Shown piece by piece: positions 1 to 8,970 of a stretch of DNA of 64,000 nucleotides. Numbering within the stretch: position 1 is the first letter of the stretch; each line of letters starts with the position of its first letter. The translations under genes and the position numbers were made by a program. Source of the stretch: Flectonema sp. DT1601 (taxonomy: Eukaryota; Euglenozoa; Diplonemea; Diplonemida; Diplonemidae); contig OZ025781.1 in NCBI GenBank assembly GCA_964019425.1, positions 682,001 to 746,000 on the forward strand, in the 5' to 3' direction. The notes under the pieces were generated by a model that saw nothing but the letters and a program-made list of their open reading frames with translations, ran no database searches and had not been told where the DNA came from.

Positions 1-464
1 CCCGGCAGTCTCTTTATGTACTGAAGGTCACGGGATTTCAATTATTACTTAGGAGTTTTTAACATGATGGGTTTCGGCAATTCTGTTTTGGTTTTATTAA
101 TTTATCTTTATTACTTGAAATTATATTTATCCTGGGAACTTGACATTAGTAGTTTGCTCCTTCAGTCTTTATTTATCACAAGATGTAGAGGGGAAGGGGG
201 GAGGGGTAGATATAATTTAACTTCGGAAGTGTTTGTCTGTTTTTCTTACAAAACCTTTTCAATAAAAATAATCAGAAATGTATTTATGACAATTATTATT
301 CTCCTTCTAACTAGTTGTTGTATAACGTACTGAGCTGGGATTTGAGGGCTTGTGTCTTAGGATTAATTAACATGGCTCTTTGGAAATAGGAAATATGATT
401 TGAAATAGGAATTATTTTTAAAAAACTTTCTTCTACTAAAGATCTCTGTTTATTAAAAAGAAAT
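1..464. other. Intergenic, upstream of the MFS gene
   Basis: I see no supportable gene here. A short open frame in the first 330 bases has a low-complexity, hydrophobic translation without family features. The stretch is AT-rich and may include the 3' end of a gene lying left of the window. Confidence 0.5.
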
Positions 465-1655
465 ATGCAACACCCAGACACCATATGGACTGTTTCTATA
501 GCAGTAGCATGGATGTCATTGTTTAGCGACTACCTACTTATGACTTTGATCATTCCACTTTTTCCTATGTTGGGAGCATCGGAGATGGCGACAGGTATGC
601 TTTTTGCCTCCAAAGCATGCATGCAAATAATCGCAGCCCCATTGTTTTCTACTATAATTGATAAGTGGGGTTTGAAATTGTTGTTCGCGGGATTGATAGT
701 AGATGCTGTGTCTAACCTGAGTTTTGCCTTTTCAATGAATTATCACGTGTGGTTGTTTGCAAGGATAATGCAAGGAATTGCTTCTGCGGCAGTGATCCCG
801 GCATCACTTGGTCACATTCAGAGAATGTACAACCACGACGAAGAACTACGAGCTGATGCATTTGGTACTGTCACCACAGGAATTCTAGCTGGAGTCATGA
901 TAGGTCCTCCAATGGGAGGTATTCTATTCACAATTCATCCAGCTTTACCCTTCGTTTTGGTAACAATTATTGTTCTTATTGCTGCTGCTCTAGCATTACA
1001 CGTCATTGAACATGTGGAAGTACCTAATTCGAATCCCTCCAAAAGCACTGGAATTACTACAATGATTAAAGACAAGGACTTGTTAGTATCCTTAGGAGCT
1101 TTATTGTTTGCAAACATGGCAATTGGTGCGTTGGAAGCTACCTTTGGATTATATGGATTGGAAGCTCTTGGGTTGGGACCTTCAGCAGTTGGAATTATTT
1201 ATTTGTTTAGTACCATTCCGACTATGTTTGCTTCTAAAGCCTGCGCTCCTCTACAACGGTATTGTGGTGTCAGGTGGCATGTCGTATTCGGAGGACTAAT
1301 CATTCAAGGTGTTTCCTTTATGTTGGGACCTAAATCTAACATATTCCTTGAAATAATATCATTTATTGGTTTAGGAACTGGTATGGGTCTTATTGATGGA
1401 ACTTCACCAGAGATTAACAGCGCTATTTCTAAAGCCCGCTATGGAGGTTCGACAGCTGTTCATTCGCTGTCGATATGTGCAATACAAGTTGGGTTCATAA
1501 TCGGTCCTATTTTAGGTAATTATTTGATGAAAAATATTAACTTCTGGGGAATGTCTTTTGTTTTAGGGCTTTTCATGGTTGTGTATTCCCCAACTATGCG
1601 AAGGCTCGATAGGTTTGAAACTTCTACCAAAGAAGAGTACGAGCCACTTCTATGA
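465..1655 (+). CDS. MFS transporter, SLC18 (vesicular amine transporter)-like
   Basis: This encodes a 396-residue polytopic membrane protein with the spacing of about 12 helices. In SLC18 (VMAT/VAChT) proteins the first helix contains a 'D..LLT...P..P' segment, and here it reads SDYLLMTLIIPLFP. The loop between helices 2 and 3 has a motif-A-like DKWGLK. Helix 4 and the next loop read FARIMQGIASA followed by an R-A-D-A-FG-T segment, then GVMIGPPMGG, as in that family. Proteins of this family exchange protons for small amines or drugs across vesicle or plasma membranes; the substrate here is unknown. No signal peptide is needed. Length matches the family minus the long luminal loop of animal VMATs. 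The start is the first ATG of the frame. Confidence 0.82.
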   Translation: MQHPDTIWTVSIAVAWMSLFSDYLLMTLIIPLFPMLGASEMATGMLFASKACMQIIAAPLFSTIIDKWGLKLLFAGLIVDAVSNLSFAFSMNYHVWLFARIMQGIASAAVIPASLGHIQRMYNHDEELRADAFGTVTTGILAGVMIGPPMGGILFTIHPALPFVLVTIIVLIAAALALHVIEHVEVPNSNPSKSTGITTMIKDKDLLVSLGALLFANMAIGALEATFGLYGLEALGLGPSAVGIIYLFSTIPTMFASKACAPLQRYCGVRWHVVFGGLIIQGVSFMLGPKSNIFLEIISFIGLGTGMGLIDGTSPEINSAISKARYGGSTAVHSLSICAIQVGFIIGPILGNYLMKNINFWGMSFVLGLFMVVYSPTMRRLDRFETSTKEEYEPLL

Positions 1656-2896
1656 ATATTTTTGCTGTCATATATATCGTACAGACTTTGACACTGGGCT
1701 AACCCTAATATAAAAAAGGGAAGCCCTTTTTATTTTTTGGTATTCTAATCAGAGACTCGGTGGCGATCATGGAACCCGCCTGCAAGTTTCTCAGTCCGTT
1801 CTGCAACCAAACACTCGTTACTTGCTATTTTTTGTTTATGTTTTGTCGTTTTTTTTTGGTTGTTCTTTTTTGTGTTTTTCGAAAAAAAAAAAAAAAAAAA
1901 AAAAAAAAACTTTTTGATTCTTTTTAAAGCATAATGCAACTCGGATTGACACGCGATGCTTCCACCGTGTTGGAAGGAATCGTGTGGTATTATCACCGCA
2001 CTGCATCCATGTGTTGTCGATTGCGTCCCCTGCCTTTTTGCTTTCTGAGCTACACATATGCGTTACGTTAACCTCACAAGCTGTTCCGTTTTTTTTATTG
2101 TAGGTTATCCACCTATGGTCTGTGTACGTCGTGAGCAATAATGGAGGACTAGATCAAAAAATAGAAAAAAAAAAGAAGTTTTTTAGATTTCGCTGGTAGT
2201 ATATTTGTTGTTTGTTCGTTTGTTTTAGTTAGTGCCTCCCCCTTGGCTCTTCTTGTTGAGATTTTCTCAAAAGCCTCGGATATTTTCTTTTCATTGAGTT
2301 GAATTTGTGAGGGAACAAAGATTCGCCCCTCCCTGGTGGGTTGCAGAATCGAAACTTGGTTTTTTATTACTTCAATTATTGATTACACCTCGTCCATTGT
2401 GTTTGATCCGAAAGCAGTGTGTCTGCATATTCGTCCATCGCTCCCTTCTGTGTGTCGACTTCTTGTCTTAAAAAAGGAAAAAAGAAATATGATAACAACT
2501 TTCCGTCTTATCAGTGTTTGCATTTACGTAAACTATCATTCATTCAATTCTTTTTCAAAAAAGAAAAAAAAATTGGAAAAAAAAAAATCACATAAGCTTC
2601 ATGTCAATTTACCCTTCAGCAAAATACGCGAAGGCGACCGAGTGAGAGAGAAGTTTTTTCCATTTTTTTTCTTTTTTTTTTTCTTTTCCTTGATTGACAA
2701 ACGTTATGCAAGTGATTCCCTTATCTCATTTCACTCTTCGGCAGGAATTACACAAACAAAAAATCGAAATCTTAATTTCATTTTTTCTGGATTTCAAACT
2801 TTTATCAATTTTAATTAACAAATATCCTTCTTTTCTCAAAGTAATTATCGCACTACTACTACTAAGGGGTCAGAGATACTTAAGGTAGCAAAAACT
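1656..2896. other. Intergenic, homopolymer-rich
   Basis: This 1.2-kb stretch holds long A and T runs (for example a roughly 30-nt A run near 1880-1910) and polypyrimidine tracts. Open frames across it translate to poly-Lys or poly-Phe and are not genes. It probably includes the 3' UTR of the MFS gene and the 5' leader of the next gene. No RNA gene was seen. Confidence 0.5.
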
Positions 2897-3553
2897 ATGA
2901 GATTATTTTTATTCGTCACATTGGTGGTCTTGGCAGTTGCAGATCTGAAGATTCCAATCATGCCACGGTTTGTAAAAAAATTATTTTTTTTGTTTTTTTT
3001 TACACAAAAAAAAAAAAAAATCCCAAAAAAAAATAGTAAAGTCTCAACATTAGATCCAGCCCTACTACTTGAAATCGTGAAGAGCTTAGGTTATGATGCG
3101 ACCCAACGTGATAATGGTTCAGTGTACATTTATATTGCTGGAGAGAAAGAAGAAAAGAAATTGCTTGATTTGGCTTGGTCAGACCATAATACCATTCTCT
3201 TGAGAGCCGCTTGGAATAGTCCTCACACTGAACTTGGTGATCTTCCGATTATTAATACTTGGAATCAGCATTACAGATTTGCTAAGGTCTCAATCCAAGA
3301 TAATCCAAGTAGCGACTTAGCTGGGGAAGATAAGGAGCCTGGTAACACTTTGATTATTATGCACATGGATCAGTTCATGCCAATCAGAGCTGGAAAACCA
3401 GCGATTACGGACATGGTAAAAAAATCTATTAACATTTACAAGACTAGTGTAGTTGCTTTTGATAAATTTATCGTTGACATTTACGAGAAAGCTGTCAAAC
3501 TCGCCCGTGAACGTGAAGGCACCAAGAGCAACCCTGCCGGAGAAGAAGCATAA
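2897..3553 (+). CDS. Secreted YbjN-domain protein (spliced)
   Basis: Read without splicing the frame is 218 codons, but residues 25-47 are poly-Phe/Lys translated from an intron. Removing 2968-3036 (GTTTGT...TAG, 69 nt) joins MPR to KVSTLD and gives 195 residues. The first ~16 residues form a signal peptide (RLFLFVTLVVLAVA). The mature part resembles the YbjN fold of bacteria and plastids: a helix containing LLLEIVKSLGYDA, two short strands, then INTWNQHYRFAKVSI, the counterpart of the family's 'iN.wN...Rfa.a' motif, then a strand (TLIIMHMD) and a C-terminal helix. In bacteria YbjN acts in stress and motility regulation; the role of a secreted eukaryotic version is unknown. The C-terminus is hydrophilic. 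Confidence in the fold is moderate. Confidence 0.6.
   Translation: MRLFLFVTLVVLAVADLKIPIMPRFVKKLFFLFFFTQKKKKIPKKNSKVSTLDPALLLEIVKSLGYDATQRDNGSVYIYIAGEKEEKKLLDLAWSDHNTILLRAAWNSPHTELGDLPIINTWNQHYRFAKVSIQDNPSSDLAGEDKEPGNTLIIMHMDQFMPIRAGKPAITDMVKKSINIYKTSVVAFDKFIVDIYEKAVKLAREREGTKSNPAGEEA
2968..3036 (+). other. Intron in the YbjN-like gene
   Basis: This is a 69-nt GT-AG intron (donor GTTTGTAA, acceptor AAAATAG) built almost entirely of T runs followed by A runs. It is in phase 2: CG|T joins to make Arg. Its length is divisible by three and it has no in-frame stop, so the unspliced message would insert 23 residues instead of terminating. The low-complexity Phe/Lys translation is the main reason to call it an intron. 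Confidence 0.7.
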
Positions 3554-4173
3554 TTTTTTCTTTTTTTTTTTTTAATAGTTACTGACTCTGTAGTATAATT
3601 AAACCAATAACTGAATAACCTTTCCCTCCCTCTTATTAATTAAGGTACAAGCTTCATGATTATCCGAGAGCATTCATTCTATTCTGTGCTTAACAAGACT
3701 TTTTAGTCTGAGGGTTTTGCGGTGTCAGTTGCAAAATAGACCATTTTGGTAGGCTCTTACTAGGTAGTACGGAGGACAGTAAAACACTATCATCTTTTTA
3801 ATTTTTTTTTTTTCCCCCTTATTTTTTTTTTCTTCTTCTTTTTCTTTTTTTTATAAGTATTTTTTTTTCAAGAGAATTTAAAAAAATAAAAATAAAGTTT
3901 TAAAAAAAAAATTTAAAAAAAAAAAAAAAAACTAAACCCATCTCCCCTTTAACAATTTAAATACTTCACACTAACACGGTTTTTTTTCTAATTTTTTTTT
4001 TAAGAATAGTTAGTTATAGACAATTTAGTAGTTCAACCCCTTGCAGGAAGCTGTGAAAAAAAAACATAGCTGGAGAAAATAAGAACCGTATTTATTTGTT
4101 TTTAAAAAAAAAAATTATTTATTTTTTTCTTTATTTTTTTTTGAAAAAATGATAGGGAACAAAGGACGGCAAT
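3554..4173. other. Intergenic, poly-A/T tracts
   Basis: About 620 bases dominated by T and A homopolymers between 3790 and 4150. No gene or RNA was recognised. Polypyrimidine tracts just before 4150 may serve as processing signals for the next gene. Confidence 0.5.
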
Positions 4174-4809
4174 ATGGATTTTAACTCGAGAACTCCGTCA
4201 CCTTCACAGGGAACGACCACTCGGAGTGAAAGTGTCGGCTTTAGAGATATCGCAAACAGACTTCGGTTTAGCAGAACAGCACGACTCTGCTATGTCGTCT
4301 GCGTAGTACTAGCAGCTGGATTGATATTAGTCTCTGGATCGTCTACTAATAATATGAACAAATGGTGGTATAAAGCTCTTGAGGGATTCCTCACAGTTTT
4401 ATTCCTCCTTGAAATATTAATAAAAATGTACCTCCAAGGTATAATGCCTTACCTCAGTCAAAGCAAAACAAACTTAATAGAAGCTTTAATATGCTGTTTG
4501 TGTATTACTATTTTTATTGCTTCTTTGTATGAAACGGATGGTACTGAAGAAGGAGTTGTAGAAGCTTTGTTGTTATCGTTGAGATATTTAGCGTTGTTGG
4601 GAAGGTTGTGTTTTTTTGTAAGATCGTCGTCGAGTCAGACTCCGACTTCGAGAATTGAAATTAGGCCTTATGACAATATTCACATACAGGCATCGGTATC
4701 TCAGGAACACCTCAGTGGAGCGTGGGATGACATCAGCGCGAGTGAAGACGAGCAATTAAGAGAACTTCTTAAAAGCAACGCTCCAGGATTAACATCACAA
4801 CTCGCGTAG
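4174..4809 (+). CDS. Four-helix voltage-sensor-like membrane protein
   Basis: This encodes 211 residues with a soluble, Ser/Thr-rich N-terminus (1-33), four predicted helices at about 36-55, 67-88, 99-119 and 128-150, and an acidic, hydrophilic tail. The order resembles S1-S4 of ion-transport domains. The second helix carries LEILIKMYLQG, like the E...K pattern of S2. The fourth has LRYLALLGRLCFFVR, with basic residues at 137, 144 and 150 like an S4. There is no pore helix or filter, so it is not a complete channel subunit. It could be an isolated voltage-sensor domain (Hv1-like) or a regulatory relative. The Asp/Arg pattern of proton channels is not clearly present. Confidence 0.55.
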   Translation: MDFNSRTPSPSQGTTTRSESVGFRDIANRLRFSRTARLCYVVCVVLAAGLILVSGSSTNNMNKWWYKALEGFLTVLFLLEILIKMYLQGIMPYLSQSKTNLIEALICCLCITIFIASLYETDGTEEGVVEALLLSLRYLALLGRLCFFVRSSSSQTPTSRIEIRPYDNIHIQASVSQEHLSGAWDDISASEDEQLRELLKSNAPGLTSQLA

Positions 4810-5458
4810 TGTAATCCAACCTACACTTTTTAACTCAATCTAAAGCAATAGAACAAATGAAATTTAAAGAACATTGTTGTAAGTGAGTAGAACAAGTGAT
4901 AACCGAATATGCGAGCCTTTCAACTTTATTCCTTCGTTCTACCTACCTATGGTGTCTGGCTTGTCGGTATTACAGTATCTTTGTATATTGCTGGGGAACA
5001 AATGCTTCTCTTTTTTTTTCTTCTTTTTTTTTGAGTGATGTACGTATCTCGGTCCTTCTGTGAGGACATTATGAAAGTATATAAAAAAAAAAAAATCGCA
5101 ACAACTCTGAAAATTGTGCCTTTTTCTGAATACACAAAAAAACAGATGAGTTACGGTTTCCTTATGGCGTGCGTTTTTTTTTTAAAATAAATAAAAAAAA
5201 ACATATGTAGGGGAACCGATGGTGTCCGTCATTTCCCTTGTTTCTTCCACATAGCGGAGCACACCGCGCAAAGCAGAGTATTCTTCGAAAGTAGATGAAG
5301 GTCTTCAAATTACTCCAAAAAAAACACTGTCGTCTTTTTTCATTTATCAAGCAACACTAAAAAATAAATGAGAACCGCAGCTGATTACACAATCCGTCGT
5401 TGTTATTTAATTCTAATTTCTCATTCAGGTAAGTAGTTCCCTTCAGTGAACCACAACC
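4810..5458. other. Intergenic, leader of the acyltransferase gene
   Basis: No gene was recognised. Short reverse-strand frames here are low complexity. Just before the next ATG two acceptor-like sites occur (a T/C-rich run ending TTCAG near 5429 and CCTTCAG near 5445), so the downstream gene probably has a short processed leader. Confidence 0.5.
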
Positions 5459-7423
5459 ATGCTGTTGCTTTGGATTGGTATTCTGTTGGCGTTATCTATA
5501 AGTGTCAATAGCATTAATTGTAGTTCACAATTTAATGGAAATGATTGGAAGTGGTATAGATTGGGTAGTGGAAGTGTTCGAAATGATGTCAGAGAGGAGC
5601 TTCATTTACAAAGTGCGATTGGAAACTATGGAGTTTGCTTTGAGATGGGATCACAGTGGGAGAAAACAATCTATGACGGGAGCATTATTAAACTACCATT
5701 TCTTGACGGTGGAACAAAATTCTGTGCTGTTTCAGATCCACGGCTACAAACAGTTGCCGAGCTTTGCGTTCCAACAAACTGCACTGCAAACGACGTTAGA
5801 GAAATCTTATCAGCGACAGATTCAGATTTGAAAGTTTTTTGTAATACAGATGCCTCTGGGCTTGAAAAGGACGTCGGTTTTTACGTAGCCATTTCGCTGA
5901 TATTATTATCATGTGTGCTAACACTGATTGCCACAATTAGAAAACCAAGACAACAACCGAGTAAATTATCTCAAATCTTATCTGTGTGGGATGCACGTAA
6001 AAATATCATGATCCTCACTGCTGCTAGACATGACAGACCGGGAAGGTGTACATCTTGGTTAGATTTTTTGAGAGTTGTTTCCATGATATGGGTGATTATA
6101 GGGCACACATTTCTTTATATTTCTACATACCCGACCTTGTCAAATCCACATCATATGATTTCTGTTCTTCATAGTTTTTCAAGTTTTCCTATAACGTCGT
6201 CATACTATGCTATAGAAACGTTCTTATTCCTAAGTGGATACTTTGCTGCTATGACTATTATGTATAACATTGATCGTTCTCCAGACAGATACAGAAGTTT
6301 TTCATCGGGATTACTGACTACTCTTCAATCGTACTTAGTTAGGTATTTACGACTTCTGCCTCCGTTGGTGTTATGTATTCTGTTGGCTGTTCATGTCGTC
6401 CCTCAAATCTTACAAGGACCAAAATCATGGAAATATGTAAACCTACAAACCATTGAAGCCTGTGACGATAAATGGTGGGCAGCCGTCCTGTTCATTAGTA
6501 ATTTTTATCCAAAAGATTTGAATAAAACATGTCTTGAATGGACTTGGTATCTTAGTGTTGATTGGCAACTTTTTTTAATACTTCCTATTGTCCTACTTCC
6601 GTATGCACTAAACAAACCTAACAGCATCACCCCATCATCGTCATTTATACGTAAAGCAATGCCACTAAGTACGTATATAATGCTGGGGATATGTTTGTTG
6701 TCGAACTTGTTTTGGAGTGTGAAGAATGAGGTGGTTCCTGATCAGGGTCCATTACCAAATAATTACGTATGGACGAACAATCGAGGAAGTGCGTACTGCT
6801 ATGGAGTTTTATGTCAGTTGATATTGCATGGGTTGAGAATGAGAACGGCTCCATGGGCTCCGTTGAGAAGAGTTGAAAGTGAATTTGACGATTCTCCGTT
6901 TCTTCCATCAATAAATGATGATGAACCAAGAGTAGTTATGATGGGTAATATGCCTGTCACTCCCACCATGAGTACTCGGTTTAGAGTTTTATGTTACGGT
7001 GGTAGTTGTGTTTTATTACTTCAAAATGTAGTACTAAATTGGTATTCATCATCACGTCGTGTTGTTGACGACTATGAAGCAACGTGGGGTCATCGCCTAT
7101 ACAGTTTTGACTATGTCTTTGGCTGGGGTCTTGGTCTTTCTTTATTAACAATCCCCCTCACAATGGGTCATGGGCAAATGATAAAGCCATTTCTCTCTCA
7201 TCCCCTTTGGGCAGCTTTGTCACGTTTGACTCTCGGAGTTTATTTATTTCACCCTTTGATTTTACTTATTCTATTGTCGTCCGATACTCCTTTTTTACTT
7301 ACTTTGCCATCGTATTCTTCTGTTTGTTTTTCTGCTATATTCCTTTCATTTTTATTTAGTTTTTTCACGTTTTTCACATTCGAAGCTCCTCTTGGGGGGC
7401 TATGCAAAATGATGCTGAAGTGA
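5459..7423 (+). CDS. NRF-6-like membrane acyltransferase (acyltransferase-3 family)
   Basis: The 654-residue protein begins with a signal peptide (about residues 1-18). A cysteine-containing luminal domain of roughly 115 residues follows, resembling the 'nose resistant to fluoxetine' N-terminal domain. After a first membrane helix at about 140-160 comes an acyltransferase-3 core of about ten helices. The core opens with WLDFLRVVSMIWVIIGHT, the typical 'LD.lR......V...H' signature with its conserved His. A later IETFLFLSGYF segment and CLEWTWYLSVDWQLF match the family's internal motifs. Members move acyl groups onto lipids or glycans at the ER or plasma membrane; animal NRF proteins affect lipid and drug transport. 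The substrate is unknown. Length and domain order match animal NRF-type proteins well. Confidence 0.85.
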   Translation: MLLLWIGILLALSISVNSINCSSQFNGNDWKWYRLGSGSVRNDVREELHLQSAIGNYGVCFEMGSQWEKTIYDGSIIKLPFLDGGTKFCAVSDPRLQTVAELCVPTNCTANDVREILSATDSDLKVFCNTDASGLEKDVGFYVAISLILLSCVLTLIATIRKPRQQPSKLSQILSVWDARKNIMILTAARHDRPGRCTSWLDFLRVVSMIWVIIGHTFLYISTYPTLSNPHHMISVLHSFSSFPITSSYYAIETFLFLSGYFAAMTIMYNIDRSPDRYRSFSSGLLTTLQSYLVRYLRLLPPLVLCILLAVHVVPQILQGPKSWKYVNLQTIEACDDKWWAAVLFISNFYPKDLNKTCLEWTWYLSVDWQLFLILPIVLLPYALNKPNSITPSSSFIRKAMPLSTYIMLGICLLSNLFWSVKNEVVPDQGPLPNNYVWTNNRGSAYCYGVLCQLILHGLRMRTAPWAPLRRVESEFDDSPFLPSINDDEPRVVMMGNMPVTPTMSTRFRVLCYGGSCVLLLQNVVLNWYSSSRRVVDDYEATWGHRLYSFDYVFGWGLGLSLLTIPLTMGHGQMIKPFLSHPLWAALSRLTLGVYLFHPLILLILLSSDTPFLLTLPSYSSVCFSAIFLSFLFSFFTFFTFEAPLGGLCKMMLK

Positions 7424-8970
7424 TTCGTGTTTTGTTAAAAAATATGTTAATAAATTGACAATGTGTGTTTTTTTTTTTTAAATTTTTTTTTTTTTTTTTT
7501 AAAAAAATTAATTTCGTATATTTACTGTCAGAAAATTGTGCTTTGCGTGTGTTTTCTTTTTTTTTGTGTACATAAAAACTAAATGTTTAGTGAGGTTACG
7601 TATAATTAAGTTGAGGAAAAAAAAAAACAATGTTACAATTAAAAAAAAAAAAAAAAAGAATATTTTTGATGGGGCCCCTGAATACCCAAATTATCACAAT
7701 TCGACGACGATCTCTCTGGATACTGGTACAGGAGTATGTAATCCAATATTTTTTTTTTCTTTGGTTTTTTTTTTATTAGCTTCTAATCTAAAATTAAAAC
7801 TTAAACTCTTCTGTTAATTCTTTTTCTCTTTTTTTTTTTTCTCTTTCAGTATATTCTACATTGTTAATAATTATCACTCCCTCAGTATGGGTTTTTTGGT
7901 GAAATTTACGCAATTGAATCATACTCTGATTTATAGATGTTACATAAATACTGTGTGACTTGTGATATAAATGCAAAAGAAGAAGTATTTGAAGATGATT
8001 ACGACGACGGAACAAAAAAAAAAAAAAAAAAATTCAGATTTTTTTTTTCTTTCTTCTTTCTTTCTTTTTTTTTTTCTCTCTCTCTTCATTTCCTGTTCTT
8101 TAATTCTTCGACAGGTTCGATTTTATGGTTTGCATTGCTCTCATTTTTTTTTTTTTTTTTTGGAATATTGAAGTGGTGCAAAAGTGTGTTTTTGCATCAG
8201 ATTAGTGTTATCGTTGTATTAAGAAATAATTGATTCGCTCCGCTCCTCTTTTTTTTTCCCGTCTCTCTTTTCTTTAGTGTGTTTTTTTTTTCATTGTCGC
8301 TCGTAGACAAGATGGATTGTTTTTGTACACCATCTCTTGTTATATTTGAGACATGTGTGTGTTGTTGGGAAAAAAAATAAATAAAAAATAGTAGATTTCA
8401 TAACTGCCATTTTTTTTTTTTTTTTGGCATTTTTTTAAATTTTTTTTTTTTTTTTTTTTTAAATAAAACTATTTTTCATCGATGACACAGAAATGGTGTT
8501 CTGTTGGTGAGTACGGAACGTATACTGTAAGAATGTTCTAAAGTAACTTTTCAAATATTATTAAAAAGATAGATCTTAATTAAACTTTTTGTTTGACTAC
8601 TACTGCTGTTGGTCTGTTTGCCGCTGAATTCATTGACTTTGTGCACTTTGATCATATTTTCGTATTTTTCGTTGTGGTTTTCTCATCAATTTCCTTGAAA
8701 GGTCTCAAGTTCGAGTCCCATCTTATTGCTGAGCGTGAGCGTGAATATACACCGCGAGCGGTCGAGCAGCTGAATATTAACTTTTTTTTTTTTTTTTTTA
8801 AATATGTGAACGTCACTACACTTCACCCCCCTCTCACAGAGTAATGCATGCCACGTCGGTCTCAACCCAATGTGTGTCTTGGTGTGAAATTATTGTTATT
8901 TGAAAGGAATTCCTTACCGCGTAGTAATAAATTATCTTCTCACACACTTACAGTACCGCACTCCTACATA
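7424..8970. other. Intergenic, homopolymer-rich
   Basis: A 1.5-kb AT-rich stretch with many T runs of more than 15 nt. Open frames in it are poly-Phe/Lys artefacts. An orphan GTTCGAGTCC near 8710 looks like a pol III B box but lacks a foldable tRNA context. Two acceptor-like sites (CTCACAG near 8838 and CTTACAG near 8952) precede the HECT gene. Confidence 0.5.

Noticed and set aside
64-333. Small membrane protein gene at the left edge
   Set aside because: Composition is that of AT-rich intergenic DNA and no leader or family signal is present.
8705-8722. Possible tRNA gene (GTTCGAGTCC)
   Set aside because: The flanking bases do not form a T stem, and no acceptor, D or anticodon arms are found.
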